Shown in pieces: positions 1 to 19,409 of a DNA stretch of 64,000 nt; position 1 is the first letter of the stretch; each line of letters opens with the position of its first letter. Origin of the DNA: Corella eumyota (lineage: Eukaryota; Chordata; Ascidiacea; Phlebobranchia; Corellidae). Both the position numbers and the translations under genes were made by a program. The stretch spans positions 3,286,001 to 3,350,000 of the forward strand of contig OY720103.1 in the NCBI GenBank assembly GCA_963082875.1, read 5' to 3'. The notes under the pieces are model-generated. The model did not search any database. It had not been told where the DNA came from and was given only the letters and a program-made list of their open reading frames with translations.

Positions 1-145
1 CACATTAAATATTTTTTATACAGAATAAAACACAATGTTTTACTTTATTATTGCAAAAATATGGCTTAATTTATTTAAAATATTTTCAACTTAAAATACA
101 TTTTACCAAAAATAATTCGGAAACAAAAATTTTTCACGGCAATGT

Positions 146-8113
<7,968 letters not shown>

Positions 8114-9137
8114 TGTAATTCAGGCATATAGCAATGGTTTAATAATTTTTATATCTCATCAACGTTTTTTGCAATTTTTCTGTTAAAAAAAACGAATTTG
8201 TTAAAAAATATTTTCAAATAACTGTTAAAATTATCTAACTACAGCAAGCAGATAGCTTAAATATCAGTACCCAAGCCGCACTTTCTGTAATAAATTAGAC
8301 TTAATGTACAAAAATTCCAACTTCCTAATTGATCATAACTCATGATTATCATTAGACTGTTCTTTCAATAAGGAACTAAGTATTGATGTGGCTTGAACAA
8401 ATGAAACAATTTCCTGAAATTTGACTCTGGTTTTTTCTCAGTAATGACAATCTGATAACGCTGATACAAAACGATTAAATATAACAAAAGCTTATTAATA
8501 AGTGCTTGTAACAAGAGTCAAAAACCAACACACCACACAAAAATACAAGAATATTTATACTAATAATTAAAACTAGCCAAAACTTGTGTTTCTATTGCAT
8601 TTTAATTACAGGTTGCGTCATTTCACTTTTTTTCCGTATTGACTCTGGCAAAACATCCCCTTATTAAGTATTTACAGTCGTCAGACGGTTTATTGATTGC
8701 ACTAAGTGTTAAACTTGAAATGCAGCCTGAAGTTTTGATTTTAAATTAAGACATGACGCACTAAAATCTGGGAAAAAACGTTTGTTTACAAAACAAGAAC
8801 GCGTTCAACGTTTACAAAATTACGTATGAGCGTGCCTAAAAATCTCCATGCCCGAAAAGCGGAATATATGCCACATGCCAAATCCTAAATTAAATTGCTA
8901 ATTTTTTATTTAATAAATATACAAGTATTTACAAAAAAAATAAGTTTTTTAAAATTTTGGTTAATGTATATTGTTTTTCTATTATTAAAGGAAAGAAACT
9001 TGACTTAAATTGTGCAATTATGGCATATCGAGTATAATGGCGCGGACATATTAGGGTCATCTGATACGCTTGGACAACGTTCACATGTTTTTGCAAAGCA
9101 AGTTGATAGTATTTCGTAAAAAAATTATATTAGGCTA
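8114..9137. other. Upstream region of ERN1, no gene seen
   Basis: This is an AT-rich 1 kb between the ERN1 start and the left end of the satellite-bearing element. It probably holds the ERN1 promoter and 5' UTR on the minus strand. No open frame, RNA gene or clear repeat is supported. Confidence 0.5.
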
Positions 9138-9152
9138 AGAAATTACAATAGG

Positions 9153-9300
9153 GGTTGCGGGTTCGTTTGGCACATGTACCAGAAAATGTGCCAAAAAAAT
9201 GTGCCAAAAAATGGCACAAAATATTGGCACAAAAAATGTGCCAAACAAAATGTGCCAAGAAATGGCACATAAAAATGACACAAAAAATGTGCCAAGCTAG
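9153..9300 (+). repeat. Left terminal inverted repeat with subterminal gtgccaa motifs
   Basis: Begins ttgcgggttcgtttggcaca, then alternates gtgccaaaaaa and ggcacaaaa. It pairs as an inverted repeat with 16535-16645. The short 73-residue frame over it is a by-product of the repeats. Confidence 0.8.
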
Positions 9301-9654
9301 AATGTGCCAATCTGAAAAAATTTTACAAATTATGTGTCATTCTGCGAAATATGCTCGTAAATGTGCCAATCGATAGTAAAAGATTAAAAGTAATATTAAC
9401 GTTTTAGATTATCAGTGGTGTTGTACAAACAGACAATCAATCCTGTGTAGGAAAGCGCTTAGCATCTCAATCAATTCTAATGCTAAGGCTTATGTCTGTC
9501 TGATAGTCAGTTAGTCATTAGTGCATTGCAGATATGTTGTATGTTGATTATATGGCATAGTATGATAGTGTCTTGTCTCTTTATAACAATTACATGAAAA
9601 TAGGTAAAATAAAGATTTTGCCCGAATTGCCAAAAAAATGTAAGCTAATTCTTA

Positions 9655-12600
9655 TGTATGTGCCAATTTGCAAAATTGAGCTAGTTCTCAGTTATGTGCC
9701 AATAAGTTGTGGATTGTTAAAGGTAATGATATGTTTTAAGATAATGGTTCAAATTATGTGCCAATTCGTAAAATTGAACTGATTCTTAATTATGTGCCAA
9801 TTTGCAAAATTGAGCTAGTTCTTAATTATGTGCCAATAAGTTGTGGATTGTTAAGGGTAATGATATGTTTTAAGATAATAGTATAAATTTTGTGCCAATT
9901 TGCAAAATTAAGCTTATTTTTAAAAATGTGCCAATTTGTAATTCTTAATTATGTGCCAATTTGCAAAATTGAACTGATTCTTAATTATGTGCCAATAAGT
10001 TGTGGAATGTTAAGGGTAATGATATGTTTTAAGATAATGGTATAAATTATGTGCCAATTTACAAAATTAAGCTTATTTTTAAAAATGTGCCAATTCGTAA
10101 TTCTTAAATATGTGCCAATTTGCAAAATTGAACTGATTCTTAATTATGTGCCAATAAGTTGAGGATTGTTAAGGGAAATGATATGTTTTAAGATAATAGT
10201 ATGAATTATATGCCAATTTGTAAAATTGAGCTTATTTTTAAAAATGTGCCAATTCGTAATTCTTAATTATGTGCCAATTTGCAAAATTGAACTGATTCTT
10301 AATTATGTGCCAATAAGTTGTGGATTGTTAAGGGTAATGATATGTTTTAAGATAATGGTATAAATTATGTGCCAATTTACAAAATTAAGCTTATTTTTAA
10401 AAATGTGCCAATTCGTAATTCTTAAATATGTGCCAATTTGCAAAATTGAACTGATTCTTAATTATGTGCCAATAAGTTGAGGATTGTTAAGGGAAATGAT
10501 ATGTTTTAAGATAATAGTATGAATTATATGCCAATTTGTAAAATTGAGCTTATTTTTAAAAATGTGCCAATTCGTAATTCTTAATTATGTGCCAATTTGC
10601 AAAATTGAACTGATTCTTAATTATGTGCCAATAAGTTGTGGATTGTTAAGGGTAATGATATGTTTTAAGATAATGGTATAAATTATATGCCAATTTGCAA
10701 AATTAAGCTTATTTTTAAAAATGTGCCAATTCGTAATTCTTAAATATGTGCCAATTTGCAAAATTGAACTGATTCTTAATTATGTGCCAATAAGTTGAGG
10801 ATTGTTAAGGGAAATGATATGTTTTAAGATAATAAGATGAATTATATGCCAATTTGTAAAATTTAGCTTATTTTTAAAAATGTGCCAATTCGTAATTCTT
10901 AATTATGTGCCAATTTGCAAAATTGAACTGATTCTTAATTATGTGCCAATAAGTTGAGGAATGTTAAGGGTAATGATATGTTTTAAGATTATAAGATGAA
11001 TTATATGCCAATTTGTAAAATTGAGCTTATTTTTAAAAATGTGCCAATTCGTAATTCTTAATTATGTGCCAATAAGTTGAGGATTGTTAAGGGAAATGAT
11101 ATGTTTTAAGATAATAAGATGAATTATATGCCAATTTGTAAAATTGAGCTTATTTTTAAAAATGTGCCAATTCGTAATTCTTAATTATGTGCCAATTTGC
11201 AAAATTGAACTGATTCTTAATTATGTGCCAATAAGTTGTGGAATGTTAAGGGTAATGATATGTTTTAAGATTATAAGATGAATTATATGCCAATTTGTAA
11301 AATTGAGCTTATTTTTAAAAATGTGCCAATTCGTAATTCTTAATTATGTGCCAATTTGCAAAATTGAACTGATTCTTAATTATGTGCCAATAAGTTGTGG
11401 AATGTTAAGAGTAATGATATGTTTTAAGATAATAGTATAAATTATGTGCCAATTTGCAAAATTAAGCTTATTTTTAAAAATGTGCCAATTCGTAATTCTT
11501 AATTATGTGCCAATTTTCAAAATTGAACTGATTCTTAATTATGTGCCAATAAGTTGTGGAATGTTAAGAGTAATGATATGTTTTAAGATAATAGTATAAA
11601 TTATGTGCCAATTTGCAAAATAAAGCTTATTTTTAAAAATGTGCCAATTCGTAATTCTTAATTATGTGCCAATTTGCAAAATTGAACTGATTTTTAATTA
11701 TGTGCCAATAAGTTGTGGAATGTTAAGGGTAATGATATGTTTTAAGATAATAAGATGAATTATATGCCAATTTGTAAAATTGAGCTTATTTTTAAAAATG
11801 TGCCAATTCGTAATTCTTAATTATGTGCCAATTTGCAAAATTGAACTGATTCTTAATTATGTGCCAATGAGTTGTGGAATGTTAAGGGTAATGATATGTT
11901 TTAAGATAATAAGATGAATTATATGCCAATTTGTAAAATTGAGCTTATTTTTAAAAATGTGCCAATTCGTAATTCTTAATTATGTGCCAATTTGCAAAAT
12001 TGAACTGATTCTTAATTATGTGCCAATAAGTTGAGGATTGTTAAGGGAAATGATATGTTTTAAGATAATAAGATGAATTATATGCCAATTTGTAAAATTG
12101 AGCTTATTTTTAAAAATGTGCCAATTCGTAATTCTTAATTATGTGCCAATTTGCAAAATTGAACTGATTCTTAATTATGTGCCAATAAGTTGTGGAATGT
12201 TAAGGGTAATGATATGTTTTAAGATTATAAGATGAATTATATGCCAATTTGTAAAATTGAGCTTATTTTTAAAAATGTGCCAATTCGTAATTCTTAATTA
12301 TGTGCCAATTTGCAAAATTGAACTGATTCTTAATTATGTGCCAATAAGTTGTGGAATGTTAAGAGTAATGATATGTTTTAAGATAATAGTATAAATTATG
12401 TGCCAATTTGCAAAATTAAGCTTATTTTTAAAAATGTGCCAATTCGTAATTCTTAATTATGTGCCAATTTTCAAAATTGAACTGATTCTTAATTATGTGC
12501 CAATAAGTTGTGGAATGTTAAGAGTAATGATATGTTTTAAGATAATAGTATAAATTATGTGCCAATTTGCAAAATTAAGCTTATTTTTAAAAATGTGCCA

Positions 12601-13320
12601 ATTCGTAATTCTTAATTATGTGCCAATTTGCAAAATTGAACTGATTTTTAATTATGTGCCAATAAGTTGTGGAATGTTAAGGGTAATGATATGTTTTAAG
12701 ATAATAAGATGAATTATATGCCAATTTGTAAAATTGAGCTTATTTTTAAAAATGTGCCAATTCGTAATTCTTAATTATGTGCCAATTTGCAAAATTGAAC
12801 TGATTCTTAATTATGTGCCAATAAGTTGTGGATTGTTAAGGGTAATGATATGTTTTAAGATAGTAGTATAAATTATGTGCCAATTTGCAAAATTGAGCTA
12901 ATTCTTTAAAATGTGCCAATTTGCAAAATTGAACTGATTCTTAATTATGTGCCAATTTGGAAAATTGAGCTAGTTCTCAGTTATGTGCCAATAAGTTGTG
13001 GATTGTTAAGGGTAATGATATGTTTCAAGATAATGGTATAAATTATGTGCCAATTTGCAAAATTGAGCTAATTCTTTAAAATGTGCCAATTTGCAAAATT
13101 GAACTGATTCTTAATTATGTGCCAATTTGGAAAATTGAGCTAGTTCTCAGTTATGTGCCAATAAGTTGTGGATTGTTAAGGATAATTATATGTTTTAAGG
13201 TAAAAGTACGAATTATGTGCCAATTTGCAAATCTGAGCTTATTCTCAAAAATGTGCCAATTTGCAAAATTGAGCTAATTCTTCAAAATGTGCAAATTTGC
13301 AAAATTAAGCTATGTTTAAA
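9655..13320. repeat. 159 bp higher-order satellite array built on ATGTGCCAAT
   Basis: The anchor gaactgattcttaattatg recurs at 9971, 10130, 10289, 10448 and 10607, giving an exact 159 bp period. About 20 units follow until near 12950, with looser 30-70 bp subunits at both edges. Each unit holds several atgtgccaat submotifs about 35-60 bp apart. Early units alternate between two variants (ttgtgg...ggtaatg and ttgagg...ggaaatg), giving a 318 bp dimer. Later, diagnostic variants at 11401 and 11560 recur at 12355 and 12514, an offset of 954 bp or six units. One unit near 11041 lacks a submotif block. No coding potential. Confidence 0.95.
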
Positions 13321-13449
13321 TAATGTTTAAAAATTAACTGTTTTTTATTTTTTTTCAGATTTTTTTTAATAATATACTTTTTAAATGTTTTGATATAATC
13401 CAACAAGATGTGTGAATTGCCAGTGTGCCAATTTGGAAAATGTGTCAAT

Positions 13450-16317
13450 TTGAAAAAAATGTACGATATGGGAAGATGGGAGAATCTGAAAAATTTTAAA
13501 ATGTGTTAAAAAAAATATTGTGCAAATTTAATAAAAGGGCAATACTTGGAAAAAAATGTGTCAAATTATTATTAAATGCACAGGTCCAATAAAAAATGGT
13601 CGTTTTTAAATAAAGTTAAAATATATATGCTTTAATACATTCTTAAAGTATCATTATAAAATGTGTTAAAAATGATTTCTTGTTTTTTTTTAATATTTTA
13701 AAAATCAGTGATTAATGCATAAAGTTTAATTTGTTGTATGATATAAAAGCAATACAATAAAACCGCTGGTTAAAAATATTTTTTTAAGTTTTTAAATTTT
13801 AAGGATAATGTAAAGATTTTTCTAAATATAATAGTTTATATATCGTAAGTTTAACCATTAATCACGTTTAAAAAATCACATAAAAATATAAATTTTGGAT
13901 AACATGATTTATCTATAGCGATACCAAAAAAGTTTAATTATAAATTTATTTTTGTTGTTATAATTAAAATACCTAGATTGTTTAAATTTAAGTAAATAAG
14001 TTTTAATAGTCCTATAATAAAACCTAGCCAAAAATTTGTTACAAAATAACTAGTTGATCATTTTAAATATTTAGTTTTTATTGATAATTGCGGGGTGCAT
14101 ACATTGATTCACTGTCAATCATCACTTAAAAATCGCTATTAAAGAGATGTAATAAATAAAAAGAAACCCGACTAATATTTATATTCTATATGAATTTATT
14201 GCGTAATAACCTTTTTTTATGTTACATGACAGGCACTGTTAGAATTTTAGTACTAGACTGACTAAGTATTTGTGAAAAATCTTTTTTAACGATTTTTTAA
14301 TTAAGAAATAAATGTAGTTGAACTTTTTATTCTATTAAAAGGTCTTTGACAGACGGGAACGAACGTCATTGAAATTTTAAAAGTTGTAATCAACAAATAC
14401 TGAATGGATTATTACAAAATATCAGTGGTCTGAATGAAAAATTTTGCAAAGAATCAAATACAAATATTAAACATTGCTGAAAGCATTAATATATCGTAAA
14501 ATATAATGTGGATTTTGTTTTATATATGTATACCCTTATATATTTATGATTTACGATTGTGGGTATATTTTATATTTAAAAAAATATTTTATATTTAAAT
14601 CGAAAATGCGCAACAATTACTGTTTTTTATAATAAATTCCATATGCGTATTCGTTTTTGTTTTTTTTTCCAGAAATTTATGTACGCTTTTCCGAATAATT
14701 TAACATTCTAAAAAGCGAAATTTTTTACTAATTTTTTTGAGTTATTAAAAGATTTTAAAATTATAATTTACAAAAAACATACAAAAATCTAATGAGGTGA
14801 TATTTAGTGTCTAAACCACTACTAGTAATCTTTAATAATCACATTAAAAAAACTTTAATCCATATAAGTCTTAAACATCTCAAAACTGAGTTATGGTAAA
14901 CAGTGTTTCTCTATGTTTAGGTTGTGAAGGCAAACTTCTCCATACCAAAGATAAAAATTATAAAAAAAAAGAAATTTACCTTAAGTGAGCTGCAAAATAT
15001 ATTAGATTCAAAAGGTTTTTCAGGAGATTTAATGTTTGGACCTTTAACAAGATTTAAATTCAGATTGTTTTTTTCACTTAAATAACTTTCAAAGTTGGAA
15101 AATGACTTCATTTCAATAAAAGGTGTCTAAAATATTTTTAAGTAGTTTATTAAGACTAGTCACTGGCATAAACTATAGTCGGCATTTTAGTTGTAAGCCC
15201 ATTAATTAAACATACATAGATTGTCCATTAATTTTCATTTTATATAGATGTTTTTATTATCTCTATTGTTCGTAATTTTTTTTTTACTTCTTATCGTTTT
15301 TATAAAGAAAAAATTTTATTTGGTTTGCTGGGCGCAAAAACTCATAAATAGTTGGGGTTTAAAGTAAGGTTCAAAATTAATTTTTTGCCAATTATTTAAT
15401 ATTTAATATGTTTATTGTGTGCTTTGTTGTATGTGATTTTGTATTGCATGATTTGTTTCATTTTTAATTTATATTAAAAGTCACTAATAGAGTAGATTTA
15501 ATTATTTAACAAGACAGTTTAATACATATATCTAGTAACTGCACCTTTAAAAAAATACTATTAGTACCATATACCCAACAAAACATAATATGTTTTAAGG
15601 TTACTTATAAACGCAATAACAAATGCATTTTCATATCGAAGCAAATGTGGTTATTAATACAGATTACTAGAAAACAAATGAGTTATATACAAATTTAAAC
15701 GTATTGCAGTAAAAATACTACGTTTTACCTATACTACATTTTTTTATTTGTGTTTGGAGTTTCTGCCACCAATAAACACTGTAATAACAAAATATTTAAG
15801 AAAAATTATACGATTTAAATATTTAATTTTGATTTTTGCGTTTGTATAAATATCTATCAATAGAAAATACTTTAATATAAAGCTTTTTAGTTTGTTGCAA
15901 GATCACGTCGTGGATATTAATAATAAAAGCAACTTTCTGTAAACTAAAAATAAAAAAATCAAGTTGTAATTTGCAGTGATAATTTAATTTTGAGGTAAGT
16001 TTTTTTTAATTTACAAACATCTCCGACCTTTCTACAAAAATCACATTGTTTTTTAAATAAAATATTTAAAAGTGCAACTTTTTAAAGTCTTTGTGATTTA
16101 ATCATGGCATAAAAATATTTATTTTTATTTTATTTTTAAAAACACTTTTACCTTGATATATATGTATTTATAATCGAATTAGATTTTAAACACTAACATC
16201 AATTTATTATAATAAATAATAATAAAAAAATTAAAACAAATAAATAAATAAAATGGCGTGACACTATATAAATTATATTACATGTAATGTAATATCTATA
16301 GTAACACTGGCAATATA
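13450..16317. other. AT-rich interior of the TIR element, no gene seen
   Basis: Very AT-rich sequence follows the satellite. The only frames are short and low in complexity. A fragment at 14890-14955 matches the 3' tail of the common SINE of this window (ctctatgtttaggttgtgaa). Nothing resembling a transposase is present. Confidence 0.6.
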
Positions 16318-16505
16318 AGGTAACGCTATAAACGGTATAAACTCATGCTGCCAACACACAACCAGCATCTTATTATTATCGGGCAATTACAACCTATAAT
16401 ATTCCACACTGGCAAATTTAACTCGAGACTTTGTCGAGGTTACTGATGTTACTCTATGTTTAGGTCTTTAAGCTTTCTTTCTCACATCAAGAAAAAATAA
16501 ATGTA
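16318..16505 (+). mobile_element. 5'-truncated tRNA-derived SINE
   Basis: It starts in the SINE body (gctataaacggtataaactc), runs through cgggcaattacaacctataa, and ends with the tail ctctatgtttaggtc and an A-rich 3' end. The tRNA head is missing. It lies inside the right part of the TIR element, so it postdates that sequence. Confidence 0.75.
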
Positions 16506-16534
16506 AAAAAAAAAATTATTTGGCAACCTTGGCA

Positions 16535-16645
16535 CATTTTTTCCATTTCAATTGGCACATTTTTTGTGCCAATATTTTGTGCCATTTTTTGGCACATTTT
16601 GTTTGCCACATTTTTTGGCACATGTGCCAAACGAACCCGCAAGCC
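16535..16645 (-). repeat. Right terminal inverted repeat
   Basis: Reverse complement of the left terminal repeat at 9153-9300, ending gtgccaaacgaacccgcaa. Differences between the arms are few, so the pair is not very old or has been homogenised. Confidence 0.8.
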
Positions 16646-16672
16646 CGTCTCAGAAATTAAGGATTTCTGGTG

Positions 16673-16977
16673 ATTGTAACTTAATTCACCTGACGAGAAT
16701 ATATTTTCGGATCGTATGGATTGATTGACTATTAGATGGATAGAAGGATCGAAAGGGTCGGATGTGTTAATGGGTAATCTGAATAGGTGAGGGTTAGGGT
16801 AAGGGTTTAATTTATGAAAACTTTTTGTTTAATTAAATATCCGTCAAATATGCATTTGAATTATGTAATATCTATTTAATATATATTCGATTCAGTTAAT
16901 AAAACTTGATCCATTAATCCGTTCGATCCGTTGATCCGTCAAATATATATTTTCGTCAGGTAGATTAAGTCAGATTC
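16673..16977. mobile_element. 305 bp MITE with TIRs and a 10 bp target duplication
   Basis: The ends are inverted (left aacttaattcacctgacgag, right end reverse-complemented gacttaatctacctgacgaa). The pair is flanked by direct copies of atttctggtg at 16663-16672 and 16978-16987. A 9-10 bp duplication is typical of Mutator-like elements, but the family is not proven. The interior includes a telomere-like run gggttagggtaagggttt near 16793. Confidence 0.7.
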
Positions 16978-17326
16978 ATTTCTGGTGGCAAATACGAAAA
17001 CCATGTTTAGATGTTAGCAATAAATCTGTAGAAGAAATCTAGCAAAATTCTGTTTGTTGCGAAGTAAGTTACGTAGCAAAAACGCGCGTATTTGTGCATA
17101 TCTTTCTTTTGCAACGTAAACTTTTTTGTTAAATGTCTGTTTATGTTATATTTATCTGCAAATATTTAAATTTAACTTGGTTTACAATTTTTAACAATTT
17201 AATAAACGTTTGCTTTGGAGGGTAGATAAGTTGGTATTTTAATCTGCTAATTAAAATTATATTTAGTAAGTACTTTAAAGAAATGTTAATTGTTTTTTTA
17301 GAAAAACATTTTGAAGAAATAAAAAA

Positions 17327-18970
17327 ATGAGCCACACTCCTGCAAAATCGTTTACAATTCACAGAAAACCGGTCGCTTTTTCTACACCTTGCAATGACCT
17401 TAACAAATCACGACCGTTACCAACGTTTTCCGATAAAGACCATTTGTTTCAGTTTAAAAAAGATCGCAATTTTATCCCGAGAATTCTGCCCAAAAACTCC
17501 TTGAAAAATGCACCACCTGTCAGCAGGGTGTTTCCCCATAGAACATGGGCTCATGAGAAAGCACACGCAATTTCGTTCCGACTTGGTGACGAACAGGAGG
17601 TTGATGATGCGTTTAAGAGTCAATATTACAATTCTGACAAACTCGACTTATATTTTGAGCAATGTTTTGTAATCGAGAAAAAACTCGGTGAAGGGTCATT
17701 CGGAGAGGTTATGCAGGTTCGATGCCGGCAGACTAATCAGAGGTATGCTGTAAAAAGGTCCCGAGAAAAATTCAGGCACGAAACCGATCGAAAACGTAAA
17801 CTCGACGAAGTACGAAAACACGAGATGTTGCCCCCTCACAGAAACTGTGTGAAATTTATTAAAGCTTGGGAGGAAAAGCATAGATTGTACATACAAACCG
17901 AACTTTGTTCTCATAGCTTACAGAGTTATTTAGATCAACACCATCTATTACCTGAAAGCCTAGTCTGGAAATACTTGGTGGATTTATTACATGGACTTAA
18001 TCATATTCATAAGAACGGTTTCATACACTTTGATGTAAAGCCGGCTAATATTTTTATAAGTCCTGAGGATGTGTGTAAGATAGGTGACTTTGGACTGGTG
18101 GTCGACAAAAACACTGATGATATAGAGGATGCCAGAGAAGGAGATAACAAATACATGGCCCCTGAATTGTTAGAAGGTATTTTCACTGAAAAAGCTGATG
18201 TTTTTAGTCTAGGCATTTCAGTTTTGGAAATGGCTTGCGACTTAGATTTACCTTCTAGTGGAAAACCGTGGCAGTTATTAAGACAGGGGCATATCCCACC
18301 AGAATGTTCCAAAAAAATATCTTCCAACCTTCGGAAAATTATTCACAGCCTAATTACTCCAGAACATGAGAAGCGACCTTCAGTAGAAGAAATGCTAAAT
18401 TTTCCTATTGTTAAATACACTAGGTGGCGACTAAAACCATACACATTTGCTTGCAGATGTTTTTTCAAAGTGTTGTATTTCATCAACATGTTGATATTTT
18501 TCTTTGGCAAAGCTAGAAACTGGTTGTTTAACTTTGACAAAAACAATGTAACTGTTGCGTCTGAAGATATGTGGGACTCCACGCTTTCAATGAACATAAC
18601 AAATCTTAGTGAGAACGGTCAATTTATCGATACACCTGCCAAGGAATTCATAAACAATTCTTCGTTTTTAACACCAGTGGGTAGCAAACTCTCTCCTGCG
18701 CCCAGAAATTCATCGCCTATTATTCATAACCGTGCAGCTATGATTAGATCACCGGGTGTCAGTCCCTTGTCGAGAACCTGTTTTGATTTTAGCTCAAAAA
18801 GCGTTAACGACTTTGAGACATTTGCCTCCGATGAGTCTGATGGAGATCAACCTGATCCTGGAGAAAATGTTGATCGCGGATTTTCGCTCAAACCAAGAAA
18901 TCTTCTTGCTAAATTAAACGAACTTTCTGATTCAGAAGGATCGTGTAACAGTGAGGATAAAACTTTCTGA
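17327..18970 (+). CDS. PKMYT1: PKMYT1 membrane-associated CDK1-inhibitory kinase
   Basis: A 547-residue single-exon protein of the Wee1/Myt1 family, which phosphorylates Thr14 and Tyr15 of CDK1 and holds it inactive before mitosis. The kinase domain spans about residues 110-362: glycine loop GEGSFGEV at 121-128, AVK lysine 143, catalytic loop HFDVKPANIF from 234, and DFG at 254-256. The HxDVKPAN loop is the Wee1/Myt1 form. A hydrophobic segment at about 376-394 follows the kinase, matching the Myt1 anchor to ER/Golgi membranes and separating it from Wee1. The C-terminus is rich in S/TP sites and acidic. A tttttttag acceptor ends at 17301, 25 bases before the ATG, consistent with a trans-spliced leader or 5' UTR intron. 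The lack of introns is odd beside intron-rich neighbours. Confidence 0.95.
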   Translation: MSHTPAKSFTIHRKPVAFSTPCNDLNKSRPLPTFSDKDHLFQFKKDRNFIPRILPKNSLKNAPPVSRVFPHRTWAHEKAHAISFRLGDEQEVDDAFKSQYYNSDKLDLYFEQCFVIEKKLGEGSFGEVMQVRCRQTNQRYAVKRSREKFRHETDRKRKLDEVRKHEMLPPHRNCVKFIKAWEEKHRLYIQTELCSHSLQSYLDQHHLLPESLVWKYLVDLLHGLNHIHKNGFIHFDVKPANIFISPEDVCKIGDFGLVVDKNTDDIEDAREGDNKYMAPELLEGIFTEKADVFSLGISVLEMACDLDLPSSGKPWQLLRQGHIPPECSKKISSNLRKIIHSLITPEHEKRPSVEEMLNFPIVKYTRWRLKPYTFACRCFFKVLYFINMLIFFFGKARNWLFNFDKNNVTVASEDMWDSTLSMNITNLSENGQFIDTPAKEFINNSSFLTPVGSKLSPAPRNSSPIIHNRAAMIRSPGVSPLSRTCFDFSSKSVNDFETFASDESDGDQPDPGENVDRGFSLKPRNLLAKLNELSDSEGSCNSEDKTF

Positions 18971-19409
18971 CAAAAATCTTTTTTCTGTATATATTTGTAA
19001 ATGTGCAATTCAATAGCTTATAAACTTACTGCCGAAGGTGCCGGGACACACATAAATATTTCTGTTTTTTTAAGCTGCTATTTTAGTGTTAAGGTGTTTA
19101 GTATGTTTAGAGGTTTTGTAGCTTCATTTTTTGTAATTCTGTAATTTTTTTAACTTATAAATTAATATGTTTAAATTCCTAATGAAACAAAAAAAGCTGT
19201 CTCAACTTAAACTTACTTTTTTAAAAGATATATAACATATTTATTTCTTTAATTGTGTTTTTTTTCTTGTTTTGTTTTTAAAGTTCATTTTCTATTTTGT
19301 TAAACTTTTGTTACAATCATAAATTATGAGTGTTTAAATATTGCTGTTAATGTGTTAAACTTTTTTCAGGTATTTAGAATCTAGGAAAAATTTTTGTTAA
19401 CTTATAATA

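Larger units (their letters stand above)
9146..16651. mobile_element. Candidate 7.5 kb TIR element (hAT-like) carrying a satellite
   Basis: The left end (9153-9300) and right end (16535-16645) are inverted copies of each other. Both begin TTGCGGGTTCGTTTGGCACA and continue through alternating atgtgccaa and ttggcac motifs for about 100 bp. The 8 bp AGAAATTA occurs at 9138-9145 and 16652-16659, a possible target site duplication of hAT length. The outermost few bases of the two ends agree poorly. Inside are a 3.7 kb satellite array, AT-rich sequence, and old SINE pieces near 14.9 and 16.4 kb. No transposase frame is visible, so it would be non-autonomous. Alternatively the two ends could be arms of a local inverted duplication without transposition. 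Confidence 0.6.

Noticed and set aside
9155-9782. Plus-strand open frames of 73 and 69 residues
   Set aside because: Cys/Lys-rich translations of the gtgccaa repeats, with no conservation expected.
13083-13277. Open frame MPICKIELILNYVPI...
   Set aside because: Satellite translation only; the same words recur in many units.
9655-13320. CRISPR-like array of regularly spaced repeats
   Set aside because: The spacing comes from a tandem satellite in animal nuclear DNA; the would-be spacers are repeats themselves and no cas genes are present.
16790-16812. Interstitial telomere
   Set aside because: Only about three imperfect units, inside a MITE.
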